Shown here one piece after another: positions 8,967 to 17,452 of a DNA stretch of 40,665 bases; the first letter of the stretch is position 1, and each line of letters begins with the position of its first letter. Below the pieces are notes generated by a model. It was not told the DNA's origin, made no database searches, and saw nothing but the letters and a program-made list of their open reading frames with translations. The DNA is from Bacillota bacterium. Its GTDB lineage: Bacteria > Bacillota > Clostridia > Saccharofermentanales > Fastidiosipilaceae. Location of the stretch: the NCBI GenBank assembly GCA_030055235.1, contig JASGUW010000021.1:1-40665 (forward strand), given 5' to 3'. Position numbers and translations under genes: made by a program.

Positions 8967-8980
8967 CGGGACTTGCCGGG
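8967..8980 (+). other. Stop-adjacent CGGGACTTKCC motif
   Basis: CGGGACTTGCCGGG follows the TAG stop without a gap. The same motif, CGGGACTTTCC, follows the stops at 10209 (minus) and 37565 (minus), and a rearranged form follows 16495 (minus). Confidence 0.6.
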
Positions 8981-8984
8981 TGCC

Positions 8985-9105
8985 TCGAGTCGGTGCCCTG
9001 GCTGGAGCCAGTGCTCTGGTTCGAGTCGGTGTCCTGGCTGGAGTCGGTGCCCTGGCTGGAGCCGGTGTTCTGGCTGGAGTTGGTGCCCTGGCTGGAGCCG
9101 GTGAA
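8985..9105. repeat. 18-bp minisatellite downstream of FAD oxidoreductase
   Basis: About six to seven tandem copies of a GGTGCCCTGGCTGGAGCC-like unit with point changes. It lies just after the stop codon and can be read in several frames, but none has a start with a ribosome site. Probably slippage-prone non-coding DNA. Confidence 0.85.
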
Positions 9106-9117
9106 TGTCGGACCGCG

Positions 9118-9190
9118 GGTGAGCATGCCAGGAGGGTGGAGGGCGGTTGGCATGGGCCCTGCGCGCCGTTGCTGCAAGGCGCGCAGGGCC
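9118..9190 (+). repeat. Start module of 71-bp array B1, with strong hairpin
   Basis: 9118-9146 (GAGCATGCCAGGAGGGTGG core) resembles the reverse complement of 22071-22094 beside array B2. Then GGCCCTGCGCGCC and GGCGCGCAGGGCC (9155-9190) form a perfect 13-bp stem with a 10-base loop, leading into the first repeat unit. Confidence 0.65.
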
Positions 9191-9735
9191 AAAACAGCGC
9201 GAAATCCAAAAAACGATTTGGATTACAGGCTACTTTGGCCACAGAAGGCCTGATTCTGGTCAAAATAGCGTGTAATCCAAAAAATGATTTGGATACGAGG
9301 CTACTTTGACCACAAAGGGTCTGTTTCTGGTCAAAACAGCGTGTAATCCAAAAAACGATTTGGATAGCAGGCTACTTTGACCACAAAGGACCTGTTTCTG
9401 GTCAAAATAGCGTGTAATCCAAAAAACGATTTGGAAACGAGGCTACTTTGACCACGAAGGGCTTGATTCTGGTCAAAACAACGTGTAATGGCAAATTCGA
9501 TTGCCATTACAGCCTAAGTTGACCACAAAGGGCCTGTTTCTGGTCAAAACAGCGTGAAATGGCAAATTCAATTGCCATTACAGCCTAAGTTGACCACAGG
9601 AGGCCTGTTTCTGGTCAAAACAGCGTGAAATGGCAAATTCGATTGCCATTACAGCCTAAGCTGACCACGGAGGGCCTGTTTCTGGTCAAAACAGCGTGTA
9701 ATCCAAAAAACGATTTGGATATCAGGCTACTTTGA
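9191..9735 (-). repeat. 71-bp two-hairpin array, family B (B1)
   Basis: About eight tandem units with an exact 71-bp spacing (anchor GGCTAC or GCCTAA at 9299, 9370, 9441, 9512, 9583, 9654, 9725). Each unit holds hairpin 1 (TTGACCA..TGGTCAA, loop about 15) and hairpin 2. Hairpin 2 uses ATCCAAA / TTTGGAT in five units and ATGGCAA / TTGCCAT in three (9485-9652), so both arms change together. The array lies between the convergent FAD oxidoreductase and LysM genes. The minus call follows array B2, where the T6-containing form reads on plus. Confidence 0.93.
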
Positions 9736-9795
9736 CCACGGAGAGTCGCGCACGCCGCTATGCAGCGTGCAGGCCGCTGCACAGCGCGCAGGGGC
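9736..9795 (+). repeat. End module of array B1
   Basis: After the last hairpin-1 start, the sequence GACCACGGAGAGTCGCGCACGCCGCT leads into a GC-rich segment ending GCGCGCAGGG. Array B2 has the matching end (reverse complement of 21210-21250), so both arrays stop with the same module. Confidence 0.7.
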
Positions 9796-10196
9796 TTTCG
9801 GGATCGCCTTAATCATGCTGATTCAGTGCAACAGAATCTGGATTGCTTTGTTATCTCCTGGAAAATGCCTGGCAGTGCCAGTTATCTTCGTCGTTCACCA
9901 TCCTATCGCATACCATTCACATTCCGGCAGTTTGTGAGGACGATCGCTACGCAAGTAGCGGGAGATGAAATCTTCAAAACCCTCAAGAGCAAGCTGCCGC
10001 TGGAACAGCGGTATAACAGCGGTATATCAGTAATTTTCGAAAGACTCGGAAAAAGCTTTTACCAAGTCCCGACAGATATGACGTGCACCCAGGCAGCATA
10101 AAGCAACGGGCCGCGAGCACTGGCACCAATGTAGACCTTCGGTGTCGAATATTCGCTGTTAGGCAGAAGCGTACCAGCTCTTCTCAAGTGCCCAGC
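9796..10196. other. Intergenic stretch between array B1 and LysM gene
   Basis: Contains an open frame at 9760-10101 (113 codons) with no ribosome site and no recognisable domain; it starts inside the array end module, so I do not call it a gene. Nothing else was recognised. Confidence 0.4.
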
Positions 10197-10208
10197 AGGA
10201 AAGTCCCG
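10197..10208 (-). other. Stop-adjacent CGGGACTTTCC motif
   Basis: Read on the minus strand, CGGGACTTTCCT follows the TAG stop of the LysM gene with no gap. It is identical in its first 11 bases to the sequence after the stop at 37565. Confidence 0.6.
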
Positions 10209-12209
10209 CTAGCGGATGATCACGGTGACCCAGCGGTCATAGGCATAGTAGACCGTACCGTTGCCATGAGCGGCGGCGTTCTGGACGTTGGTCTGTACCA
10301 GACTGCCGGCGGAGGCGGCGCCGACCGGCACCAGAATGACCGAGGGCCTTGCCTGCTCATAGACTGGCGTCAGCCGATCGTTCCCGTGGTGTGCCTGCTG
10401 CACGATGTCGGCCTTGAGGCGACTGCCAAAGGTGCCGGCTATCCAGGACGCGGCATTGTCCGTTTGATCGGAGAGGATCAGCATGGTCATTCCCGTCGAA
10501 CCGAAGGTCAGCTTGGCCACCAGACTTTCATCATTCAGGCGCCAGAAACGATTGGTGTTGATGTGCAGGATCTCTATGACGAGCCCGTCGATTGTGTAGG
10601 TCTGGCCTGAGCTGATCTCAGTCCACTTGCCCTGCCGTTTGGCGATATCGACCGCGCCGAACTGAAAAGCAGATTCGTCAGGACCCTCTTCCGGTGTTTT
10701 GCTGTCGTGAGTAGACTTGCTGACCGTGGCACCGTACCAGCGTCCGACTTCGATGCCGTTGGGATTGCGGATGATGGCCGCCGGCACGCGGACATGGTCG
10801 TTATGCATGTGCGACATGAACCAGGCGTCGACGCGATTGTTTGCGTTCTGAGCCAGCCAGCCGCGGACATTCTCTTCTTCGCCCGTACTGTAGCCGGAGA
10901 TCGTAGACTGCTTGTCCGATGTTAGTGTCTGCATACCGCCATCTATGACAATGGTGCGTCCGTTGGGGGTCTGGATTATATAGCCCATGCCGATCTGATT
11001 GCCTTCTGTGTAGCCGGTGATGGGGATCTGCGTGACCTTGTATGCTCCGGCCTCGTGGCTGACCGAAGGGATGGGCAGATATGCCGTATTGTTGCCGGGT
11101 GCCTGTGCCAGCACGGAAATCCGACCCCGCTCCGCGGGGTTGGCTCCGGGTTCCGGGGTCGGAGAGCCGGGTTCAGGAGAGTTGGCGATTGCAGGACTGC
11201 CATTCCCGCCCCCGGGGATGCTGAGCACCTGACCGACGCGGAGCCAGTAGGGCGCAGCGATGTTGTTTGCCCGCGCAATGCTCAGGTAGCTGACGCCGTA
11301 TATCTGGCTGATATCCCAGAGCGTGTCGCCGGACTTGACCGTATGGCTGCCGGACGGGGCAGGTTTGGCAGGTGCCGGCGCAGGCGCAGGCGCCGGAGTC
11401 GGGGCGGGAGTGGGAGCCGGCGTGGGTGTAGGAGCCGCAGAACTGCCTGTCCCCGGGATGGTGAGCCGCTGCCCGATCTGCAGCCAGTAGGGTGCCAAAA
11501 TGCCGTTGGCCCTGGCAATGCTCAGGTGGTTGACGCCAAAGGCCTGCCCGATTTTCCAGAGCGTGTCGCCTGACTTCACCACATAGGTGCTGCCAGGTGC
11601 CGCAGGTGTTGAAGGTGTTGTAGGTGAGGGAGGTGTCGGTGCCGGAGCAGGACTGGGTGCCGGTGTCGGAGCAGGCACCGCCGGCGTTGTCGGAGCAGCC
11701 GCATTGCCGCTGCCCGGGATGCTGAGCACCTGGCCGACACGGAGCCAGTAGGGCGCCGTGATGCCGTTGGCTCTGGCAATGCTCAGGTAGTTGACGCCGA
11801 AGGCCTGCCCGATCATCCAGAGTGTATCGCCTGACTTGACCACATAAGTGCTGCCAGCTGCCGCGGGTGTCGGCTGTGCCGCGGGTGTCGGCTGTGCCGC
11901 AGGTGTCGGCTGTGTCGCAGGCAGCGCCGATGTAGGCACCGAAGTCGGCGCCGGTACCGGCGCCTGGGGCTCGCCGCCCGGATAAACCTGAACCCCGTTC
12001 GCATCGAAAACGCGGTAGCCGTTGTGACTGCGGGCTGCGGCGATGGCATTTGACAGAACACGATACGCCCCGATCTGTGATTGAGCATTTTCCCAGCTGC
12101 TGCGGACGCGGTAATAGTCACCCTGGGCTCCGACCGGGAGGCCGGCGCTCAAGCAGAATGCGAAAAGGACGATAAGAGTCATGAAAAGCAGGAAAGGTCT
12201 TCGTTTCAT
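10209..12209 (-). CDS. Secreted triple-LysM protein with metallo-beta-lactamase domain
   Basis: A 666-residue exported protein. A signal peptide (1-29, cut near GAQG) is followed by a SPOR-like segment (YRVRSSWENAQSQIGAY..) and three LysM domains (about 121-165, 208-252, 288-332, each with VKSGDTLW), which bind peptidoglycan. Pro/Ala/Thr linkers separate them; one is a run of AQPTP pentapeptides. Residues 400-660 are a metallo-beta-lactamase fold of the ComEC/Rec2 C-terminal type, with SHMHNDH (466-472) as the metal motif, VIDGG, LILSDQ and QQAHHG. So a metal-dependent hydrolase appears tethered to the wall; the substrate is unknown. AGGAG precedes the ATG. Confidence 0.9.
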   Translation of the reverse strand: MKRRPFLLFMTLIVLFAFCLSAGLPVGAQGDYYRVRSSWENAQSQIGAYRVLSNAIAAARSHNGYRVFDANGVQVYPGGEPQAPVPAPTSVPTSALPATQPTPAAQPTPAAQPTPAAAGSTYVVKSGDTLWMIGQAFGVNYLSIARANGITAPYWLRVGQVLSIPGSGNAAAPTTPAVPAPTPAPSPAPAPTPPSPTTPSTPAAPGSTYVVKSGDTLWKIGQAFGVNHLSIARANGILAPYWLQIGQRLTIPGTGSSAAPTPTPAPTPAPTPAPAPAPAPAKPAPSGSHTVKSGDTLWDISQIYGVSYLSIARANNIAAPYWLRVGQVLSIPGGGNGSPAIANSPEPGSPTPEPGANPAERGRISVLAQAPGNNTAYLPIPSVSHEAGAYKVTQIPITGYTEGNQIGMGYIIQTPNGRTIVIDGGMQTLTSDKQSTISGYSTGEEENVRGWLAQNANNRVDAWFMSHMHNDHVRVPAAIIRNPNGIEVGRWYGATVSKSTHDSKTPEEGPDESAFQFGAVDIAKRQGKWTEISSGQTYTIDGLVIEILHINTNRFWRLNDESLVAKLTFGSTGMTMLILSDQTDNAASWIAGTFGSRLKADIVQQAHHGNDRLTPVYEQARPSVILVPVGAASAGSLVQTNVQNAAAHGNGTVYYAYDRWVTVIIR

Positions 12210-12595
12210 ACGGGTCTCCTGTAAGCAGCCTTCTTAACTGCTGCTGGTCGTCGGGTTTCTGGCCGTACTACACCGGATTGTAGCAAAGCGCCACACTACA
12301 CCCGGCAGAAACACTTTTGGGTCTCTGTTCCGAGCCATCAGCACATGTGCACGGTCGCCGGTTTCACTCTTCGCAAAAGCACTCTTCGCAAAAAACACCC
12401 ATCGCCAAAAGCACTCTTTGTCCAAGATACACCGCTCACCGGGTGATGTGACCGAAGAAACTGTTAAGGCTGTGATAAGCCTGACCGTTAGCCGCTGCGC
12501 TTGAGGGGCGTGCTGCTGCGGTATACTGCTGACAATAAGCACAAAGACGGGCGGTTGGCTATCCATCCGCTATGGCGAAAAGGAGGATGCCTTTC
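12210..12595. promoter_or_regulatory. Divergent intergenic region with candidate promoter
   Basis: Short direct repeats of CTTCGCAAAAGCACT type lie near 12365-12415. A candidate promoter for the nucleoside hydrolase is TTGAGG (12501) with TATACT (12522), but the 15-base spacing is short. No gene was seen. Confidence 0.35.
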
Positions 12596-13558
12596 ATGTC
12601 AGAAGCGAAGAATCTGATACCGGTGGTGCTGGATACGGACTGCTGGAACGAGATTGACGATCAGTTTGCCTTGGGCTGGCTGCTGCGGCGGCCGGATGCG
12701 ATCAATCTGCTGGGCATCTATGCCGCGCCCTTCCACAACAAGCGCTCGACGGGGCCGGCAGATGGCATGGAGAAGTCGTATCAGGCAATCCTGCAGCTGA
12801 TTGAGCTGTCCGGGCGTCCGGAGCTTGAGGAGCGGGCGAAGCGTGGCGCGACCAGATACCTGCCGGATGAGACAACGCCGGTCAACTCTGAGGCGGCGAG
12901 GGATCTGGTGCGCCTGGCGCAGCAGGCAAGCCCGGGGAATCCGCTGACGGTGATAGCGATCGGGGCGATCACGAATGTGGCCTCGGCGCTTTTGCTGGCG
13001 CCGGAGATCGCGGACAATCTGCGCGTGATCTGGCTCGGCGGCCATGCCCTGCACTGGCCCGACAGCCGTGAGTTCAACATGTTCCAGGACATCGCGGCGG
13101 CGCGGGTTATCTTCCGGAAGGTCCGGGATCTGGTGCAGCTGCCCTGCCAGGGTGTGGTCTCGGATCTGCGCACGACGCGCTGGGAGCTTGAACACTGGCT
13201 CAAGGGCCGCGGGCCGCTCGCCCATTTCCTGCAGGAGATGGCGTCGGAGGACGAGGAGACCAACAGCTACGGCATGGTGCGCCCCAGTCGCCCGGAACTC
13301 GACGAGCTCCCGGCAGAGGAGCGTGCCGCCCTGCCGCGCGAGCGCGCCTGGTCGCGGGTGATCTGGGATATCGCGGCGGTGGCCTGGCTGCTTTGTCCGC
13401 AGGCATTTCGCTCGGAGCGCCGGCCGCGGCGCCTGCCCGGCTACGGTGGCCGCTATGAGCCCGTGCTCTACAACAAGCAGAAAGACTTTATCTACATCAC
13501 CAACGTCGATCGCGACCTGGTGTTTACCGAACTCTTTCATACTCTGGCGGACGAATAA
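12596..13558 (+). CDS. Nucleoside hydrolase (inosine/uridine-preferring family)
   Basis: A predicted 320-residue nucleoside N-ribohydrolase that splits nucleosides into base and ribose for salvage. The N-terminal calcium-binding signature VVLDTDCWNEIDDQFAL matches the family's DTDxxxDD pattern, and IAIGAITNVASALL and EFNMFQDIAAARVIF match later active-site blocks. The first ATG in frame (12572) would put AGGAGG inside the gene; the ATG at 12596 lies 9 bases after that AGGAGG, so I use it. The stop directly abuts the start of the next gene (TAAATG), so the two are co-translated. Some relatives act on other ribosides, so the exact substrate is open. Confidence 0.9.
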   Translation: MSEAKNLIPVVLDTDCWNEIDDQFALGWLLRRPDAINLLGIYAAPFHNKRSTGPADGMEKSYQAILQLIELSGRPELEERAKRGATRYLPDETTPVNSEAARDLVRLAQQASPGNPLTVIAIGAITNVASALLLAPEIADNLRVIWLGGHALHWPDSREFNMFQDIAAARVIFRKVRDLVQLPCQGVVSDLRTTRWELEHWLKGRGPLAHFLQEMASEDEETNSYGMVRPSRPELDELPAEERAALPRERAWSRVIWDIAAVAWLLCPQAFRSERRPRRLPGYGGRYEPVLYNKQKDFIYITNVDRDLVFTELFHTLADE

Positions 13559-14275
13559 ATGACGCGTTTCCATAAGGAGACTGTGACCTGCCCTTTCTGT
13601 GCCTCGGATGAGGAGGTCGTGATCTGGGATGTGATGGATGTCTCAGAGGATCCGGACCTCAAGGAGCGCCTGCTGACCAAGCGCTGCCAGGTGCTCGAGT
13701 GCCAGAACTGCGGAGAAGAGAGCATCCTGGCGCGGCCGCTGGTCTATCTGGACCCGGCGGCCGGGCTGCTGCTGGCGTGGCGGCCGGAGCTGGCCGAGTT
13801 TGAGGCGACCGAGCCGGACACGCCGTTTGACGGGCGCCCGGAGAGTCTGCTGAATCTGCCGGCGGGACTTGATGCGGCGCTGCTGCCGCAGCTTGACAGT
13901 CTGGCTGAGATGTCATGCGAAGCTCGGCACTGGCGACTGCGGCTGCTCGCGAGCTACAATGATCTGCTGGAGAAGATCCACGCATTCGGCGCCGGGCTGG
14001 ACGACCGGATTCTGGAGATCGTGAAGCTGGCGCTGGCAACGCGCTACGCGGATGAGGAGGATCTCTTCTTTGAGGCCATGCACCTGCTGGCGGCGCAGGG
14101 CGGACTGTTGCTGCTGCAGGTGCTGGAGCGCGAGCGTGGCTGGCAGACGCTTGAAATCAGCATGGAACTCTACGACAACGCCTACGACTTCCTGATCGAG
14201 CGCATGCCGGCGGAGGGGCAGTGGCAGCGGATTGACGGGCGCTTCGCACGGCGTTTCGTGACCGGCGCGGGTTGA
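13559..14275 (+). CDS. CpXC domain zinc-binding protein
   Basis: A 238-residue soluble protein. The N-terminal 75 residues fit the CpXC domain: CPFC at about 11-14, the stretch SEDPDLKERLLTKRC, and a second knuckle ECQNCGEE, ending PLVYLDP. Together the four cysteines likely bind zinc. The rest (about 100-238) is helical, with no known motif. Function of CpXC proteins is unknown. It starts on the base after the nucleoside hydrolase stop, so the pair forms one unit. Confidence 0.88.
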   Translation: MTRFHKETVTCPFCASDEEVVIWDVMDVSEDPDLKERLLTKRCQVLECQNCGEESILARPLVYLDPAAGLLLAWRPELAEFEATEPDTPFDGRPESLLNLPAGLDAALLPQLDSLAEMSCEARHWRLRLLASYNDLLEKIHAFGAGLDDRILEIVKLALATRYADEEDLFFEAMHLLAAQGGLLLLQVLERERGWQTLEISMELYDNAYDFLIERMPAEGQWQRIDGRFARRFVTGAG

Positions 14276-14309
14276 GAGGCCGCGGGCCGGGGGCGGAAGG
14301 CCACTGCGA

Positions 14310-14335
14310 GCGGATGCGGCGGAAGGCCACGGTGA
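14310..14335. repeat. Two direct copies near the CpXC gene end
   Basis: GCGGAAGGCCAC occurs twice, about 26 bases apart (near 14293 and 14319), just downstream of the stop. Probably a short slippage product. Confidence 0.45.
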
Positions 14336-14337
14336 GT

Positions 14338-14472
14338 TGAGTAAAAAACGACGTGTACACGTTTTAAGGTCATCTGGCTGCATGAATATCTGAAATGATA
14401 CATATAGCCTACCGTTATGCAGATATCTGCATAGATATGTACAGGTTTGTGTACAACCCGCTTTTTACTCAG
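14338..14472. mobile_element. Candidate 135-bp MITE-like element
   Basis: TGAGTAAAAAACG..GTGTACACG at the left is mirrored by GTGTACAACCCGCTTTTTACTCA at the right, giving terminal inverted repeats of about 23 bases with a few mismatches. Between them lie the palindromes CGTGTACACG (14352-14361) and ATGCAGATATCTGCAT (14417-14432). The segment is more AT-rich than its surroundings and codes for nothing. No target duplication is evident, so the ends could instead be regulator sites for the AraC-type gene 110 bases downstream. Confidence 0.5.
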
Positions 14473-14581
14473 CCGATACGGCACCTGATCTGCTGTCTGT
14501 ACCGTAGCACTCGGCACGACTTGGCCGGCGGGTTCGAGACATCTGACGTCTGTGCTGGCATGCTGGCAGCGGAGGTAGGAG

Positions 14582-15490
14582 ATGTCGGGATGTGAACAAC
14601 GCGAAGCCGTGATCCGCATGCAGGATCATATCCATGCGCAGGTGGAAGCGGAGCTTAGGCTCGAGGACATCTGCGCCGCCTCCCTCTATTCGGCCCGCCA
14701 TGCCAGACGGCTCTTCTGCGAGCTGCTCGGCATCACACCCACAGCTTATGTCCGGGAACTGCGTCTGGCACGCAGCGCGCTGCGTCTGCTTGAGAGGCGG
14801 CGGTCGGAGACGGTCGCAGACATCGCCTTCGCATCAGGCTTCCAATCGCCCGAGGGCTATGCGAAAGCTTTCCGACGCCGCTACGGCGTCCTCCCGCACG
14901 ACTATCGCCGCGGGCCACTGCCCGGCGAAAGGATACCGCGCCCCATGAGCAGCTACTACCTGCAGCTGCGCTCGCGTGGAAAAGAAACGAGGTCCAAGAT
15001 GCGTACGGTTACGGCTACTTTCTACGAAAAGCCCGCCGCCTGCCTGATCATCCGCCGCAGTACCCGCGCGACGGACTATTTTTCCTACTGTGATGAAGTA
15101 GGCTGCGAAATCTGGGACATCCTGACCGCCCTGCCCGGGCGCTGTGACGAGGTCGCGCTGCTGCATCTGCCGCCGTCGCTGACACTGCCGGGCGGCTCCG
15201 CTGTCTGTGTCGGCGTCGAGGTTCCGGCGGATGCCGCCGTCAGTCTGCCACCCGACTGCGAGCGCATTACAGCCCCAGCCCAGCTCACGCTCTGTCTCCA
15301 GAGCCAGCCCTATACGGATCCCGACGGGTACGGCCCGGTGCACGAAGAAGTGACAGCGGCCCTCGCCGCCCACGATCCCGCACGCTTCGGATACCGCTAT
15401 GCTCATGACGAAGGCATCGAATATCAGTTCAGTGCCAGCCCGGCGAACGGGGTGCGTCGCCTCATCCCCGTAGCCGCCCTCCACAGCTGA
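14582..15490 (+). CDS. AraC-type regulator with GyrI-like effector domain
   Basis: A 302-residue transcription regulator. Residues about 10-108 hold the double helix-turn-helix of AraC/XylS proteins, ending with the family signature IAFASGFQSPEGYAKAFRRR. Residues about 140-300 are a GyrI-like (SRPBCC-type) small-molecule binding domain, where VTATFYEKPAACLIIRR and the late YEVHEG-like region typically sit. Such regulators respond to hydrophobic drugs or metabolites. GGAGG lies 6 bases before the ATG. The upstream 135-bp inverted-repeat element contains palindromes that might be operators. No target gene is adjacent on the same strand. Confidence 0.9.
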   Translation: MSGCEQREAVIRMQDHIHAQVEAELRLEDICAASLYSARHARRLFCELLGITPTAYVRELRLARSALRLLERRRSETVADIAFASGFQSPEGYAKAFRRRYGVLPHDYRRGPLPGERIPRPMSSYYLQLRSRGKETRSKMRTVTATFYEKPAACLIIRRSTRATDYFSYCDEVGCEIWDILTALPGRCDEVALLHLPPSLTLPGGSAVCVGVEVPADAAVSLPPDCERITAPAQLTLCLQSQPYTDPDGYGPVHEEVTAALAAHDPARFGYRYAHDEGIEYQFSASPANGVRRLIPVAALHS

Positions 15491-15576
15491 GCAGATAAAG
15501 CAGAATTGGCCCAATGCGTCACGCACGCATATAAAGGAGCAAAACGGAATCATCAAACGTGTTGGATACCGTTATA

Positions 15577-15630
15577 CGCTCATCGCCACTGATTTATACC
15601 GTTTTATGCCTTGAGCGAAGCGAAAGGAAT
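15577..15630 (-). repeat. F boundary block, copy 2
   Basis: Read on minus, this copy matches copy 3 (28662) closely: CGCTTCGCTCAAGGCA and AAAACGGTATAAATC are shared, and similarity continues about 24 bases further (GCGTATAACGGTATC here, GCGCATAGCGGTATC there). It lies directly beside the next array. Confidence 0.8.
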
Positions 15631-15639
15631 GGATTACAA

Positions 15640-15876
15640 AGATGACGATATTGCCCTGTAGATCGGGCAATATCGGACACTTTGGCCAAGGGGTGGACAA
15701 AAAACGCGCTGGTGCACCGGAATCGGGGCAGGAACGAAAAAATTGACCAGGGCTGGCCAAAAAAGGCCGTTTGTGCCCGCAAATCTGGGCACAAACCCCG
15801 ATTTCTGGCCAGGGGTGGACAAAAAATGCGCTGGTGCCCCAAAACCGGGGCAGGAACGAAAAACTTGTCCACATCT
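15640..15876 (-). repeat. 61-bp two-hairpin array, families A and C
   Basis: One family-C unit (ATTGCCC..GGGCAAT, 15651-15674) followed by three family-A units with spacer hairpins at 15682, 15743 and 15804 (61-62 bp apart). Read on minus, left and right arms alternate: CGTTCCTGCCC with GGGCACCAGCG, GTTTGTGCCC with GGGCACAAAC, then the first pair again. The array sits between the convergent AraC-type and MntP genes. Confidence 0.9.
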
Positions 15877-15880
15877 ATTT

Positions 15881-16494
15881 GCTCCAACTGGCGGTGCGGC
15901 ACCGCCGCTTTCTTTCTTCATTCTTCATCACAAAGCGGCGGCAAACGAAACGAATCGATAGGAAACAGTTGTACGGGCGACACTTGCAGCGGCATCCCTA
16001 ACGGGGAGGAACGGATTAGCTGGCCACAGCTGGAAAACAACGCATTTGTGTCTGGCTACTTGAGTTAGATCTCCAATGCTCACATTGTGATTCACTCCAA
16101 GGAAGGCCAGTGTTCCAAAGAAGGCCAAAGACCAAGAAAAATGGAAAGATACTTATGTGTGCTCAAGCAGCTGGTAAGGGTTCATTGAAGAAGTCTGTGA
16201 AACACAATGGAGCGGAGAGGGATGTAATTTGTAGTTCCCTGTGATGCAGCGCGTGAGACAAGTACATTCTGTAGACATTGCCAGGCGAAGCCAGCCTTCA
16301 GTGTCGATATGCTTTCAGTGTCGATAAGCCATCAGCGTCAGTCTGAACCGCTATACACCACATGCAGAACTGTCAAAGCACCTGATTCCCAAACACCCGA
16401 TTCCCAAGCGCTTGATTCCAAAGCACCCGATTCCAGAGCGCCTGGGCCGCTTCCTGTTCCATGACCCGGGGCAGTCCCGCTGGAGAAAGTCCAG
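15881..16494. other. Intergenic stretch before the MntP gene end
   Basis: No gene was recognised. About four copies of an 18-19-bp unit (AAGCACCCGATTCC) lie at 16375-16445. GGAAGGCC / AAGAAGGCC repeats lie at 16100-16128. On minus, after the MntP stop, comes a short hairpin CTGGA..TCCAG and then GCGGGACTG, a rearranged form of the stop-adjacent motif. Confidence 0.5.
16375..16445. repeat. 18-19-bp minisatellite
   Basis: About four degenerate tandem copies of a unit like AAGCACCCGATTCC(C/A), non-coding, between convergent genes. Confidence 0.7.
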
Positions 16495-17064
16495 TTAGAC
16501 CCCTGTCAGCAGATGCGTAATGAGAATCCGCAGACCGATGGCGACTAGAACAACACCGCCGACGAGGGTGGCGGCGCGCTGGAGTACCAGACCCAGCCGC
16601 TGGCCGATGACGACACCGAGACCGCCGGCGACAGCCGCCACCAGAGCGATGGAGAGAGCCAGGGGAGCGAGCTCAATGTTGAGCAGAGAGAAGGAAACAC
16701 CAACCGCGAGGGCATCGATGCTGGTGGCAACTCCCTGGGAGAGGAGTGTCGGCAGATGCGTCAGTGCATCTGTGATCTCTGAAGCTTCTTCACCGCGGAT
16801 TGCTTCAAAAAGCATTTTGCCGCCAATGGCTCCAAGCAGGACAAAGGCGATCCAGTGGTCAAAACTCTGGATGAGATGGCAGAAACTGTGGCCGAGCAGA
16901 AAACCCAGAATGGTCATAAGTCCCTGAAAGAAACCAAAACAAAGGCCAACGCGCAGCACATCAGCAAGTCGCAGTCGCGGTGCCTGCATACCATTTGCGA
17001 TTGCAACGGCAAAGGCATCCATAGCCAGCCCAATGCTGACTGCAATCATGCTAACGAAATCCAT
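16495..17064 (-). CDS. mntP: Manganese efflux pump, MntP family
   Basis: A 189-residue membrane protein with about six hydrophobic segments, matching the MntP/YebN family in length and layout as two related halves. Conserved acidic residues lie in the paired motifs GLAMDAFAVA (Asp16) and ATSIDALAVG (Asp117), with GGKMLFEAIR between them. The family exports Mn2+ from the cytoplasm and protects against manganese excess. The ATG lacks a strong ribosome site, and a hairpin lies 22 bases upstream, so expression may be controlled at the message level; the known yybP-ykoY manganese riboswitch pattern was not seen. Confidence 0.9.
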   Translation of the reverse strand: MDFVSMIAVSIGLAMDAFAVAIANGMQAPRLRLADVLRVGLCFGFFQGLMTILGFLLGHSFCHLIQSFDHWIAFVLLGAIGGKMLFEAIRGEEASEITDALTHLPTLLSQGVATSIDALAVGVSFSLLNIELAPLALSIALVAAVAGGLGVVIGQRLGLVLQRAATLVGGVVLVAIGLRILITHLLTGV

Positions 17065-17085
17065 GCGCTCGAGTATACCACCGTA

Positions 17086-17107
17086 TCCTCAAGCCCGGAC
17101 TTGAGGA
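17086..17107 (-). promoter_or_regulatory. Leader hairpin before mntP
   Basis: TCCTCAAG and CTTGAGGA form a perfect 8-bp stem with a 6-base loop, 22 bases before the start codon. Its position suggests translation control or transcript stability, but no ligand class is recognised. Confidence 0.45.
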
Positions 17108-17257
17108 GTGCAGCGTTTCACCGTCCAGGCGGCAGTGGGTGTTTGGGATATGAGGTATGGATTAATATTCCGCTTGTATTTGGCGAAAAAATTGCCGCGT
17201 TATCGTATTTAAGACCTCATGCTGATATGGCGGAGACTGTATGACCTGAGATGTTTC

Positions 17258-17298
17258 ATTACCCTCCGGATTGGTGCACTACACAAACGGAGGGTAAT
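17258..17298. repeat. Perfect 11-bp inverted repeat between mntP and kinase gene
   Basis: ATTACCCTCCG and CGGAGGGTAAT are exact complements around a 19-base loop. There is no T-run, so it may be an operator or a weak terminator for the two-component operon ending at 17453. Confidence 0.6.
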
Positions 17299-17452
17299 TT
17301 CCACATCCAAAGCATTTTGCCAGACAGCATTTCCGCCTTCTTAGCAAGCTGTGTTGTCATTTGTCTTGGCAAGCCTTGTTGCCATCAGCCATGCAGAATG
17401 CTGCCCAGGCAGGGCCATCATCCGAACGCTGTTTTGCCTGGGACACTCCCGA

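Noticed and set aside
9013-9030. tRNA T-loop (GGTTCGAGTC)
   Set aside because: It is one unit of the 18-bp minisatellite; no acceptor or anticodon stem fits around it.
8967-9103. Read-through extension of the FAD oxidoreductase into the 18-bp repeat
   Set aside because: The frame stays open for about 45 codons but only past a TAG, with no recoding signal; the protein already ends at the family's usual place.
9760-10101. 113-codon open frame after array B1
   Set aside because: Starts within the array end module, no ribosome site, no recognised content.
17065-17257. yybP-ykoY manganese riboswitch before mntP
   Set aside because: The conserved loop sequences of that class were not found; only a simple hairpin is visible.
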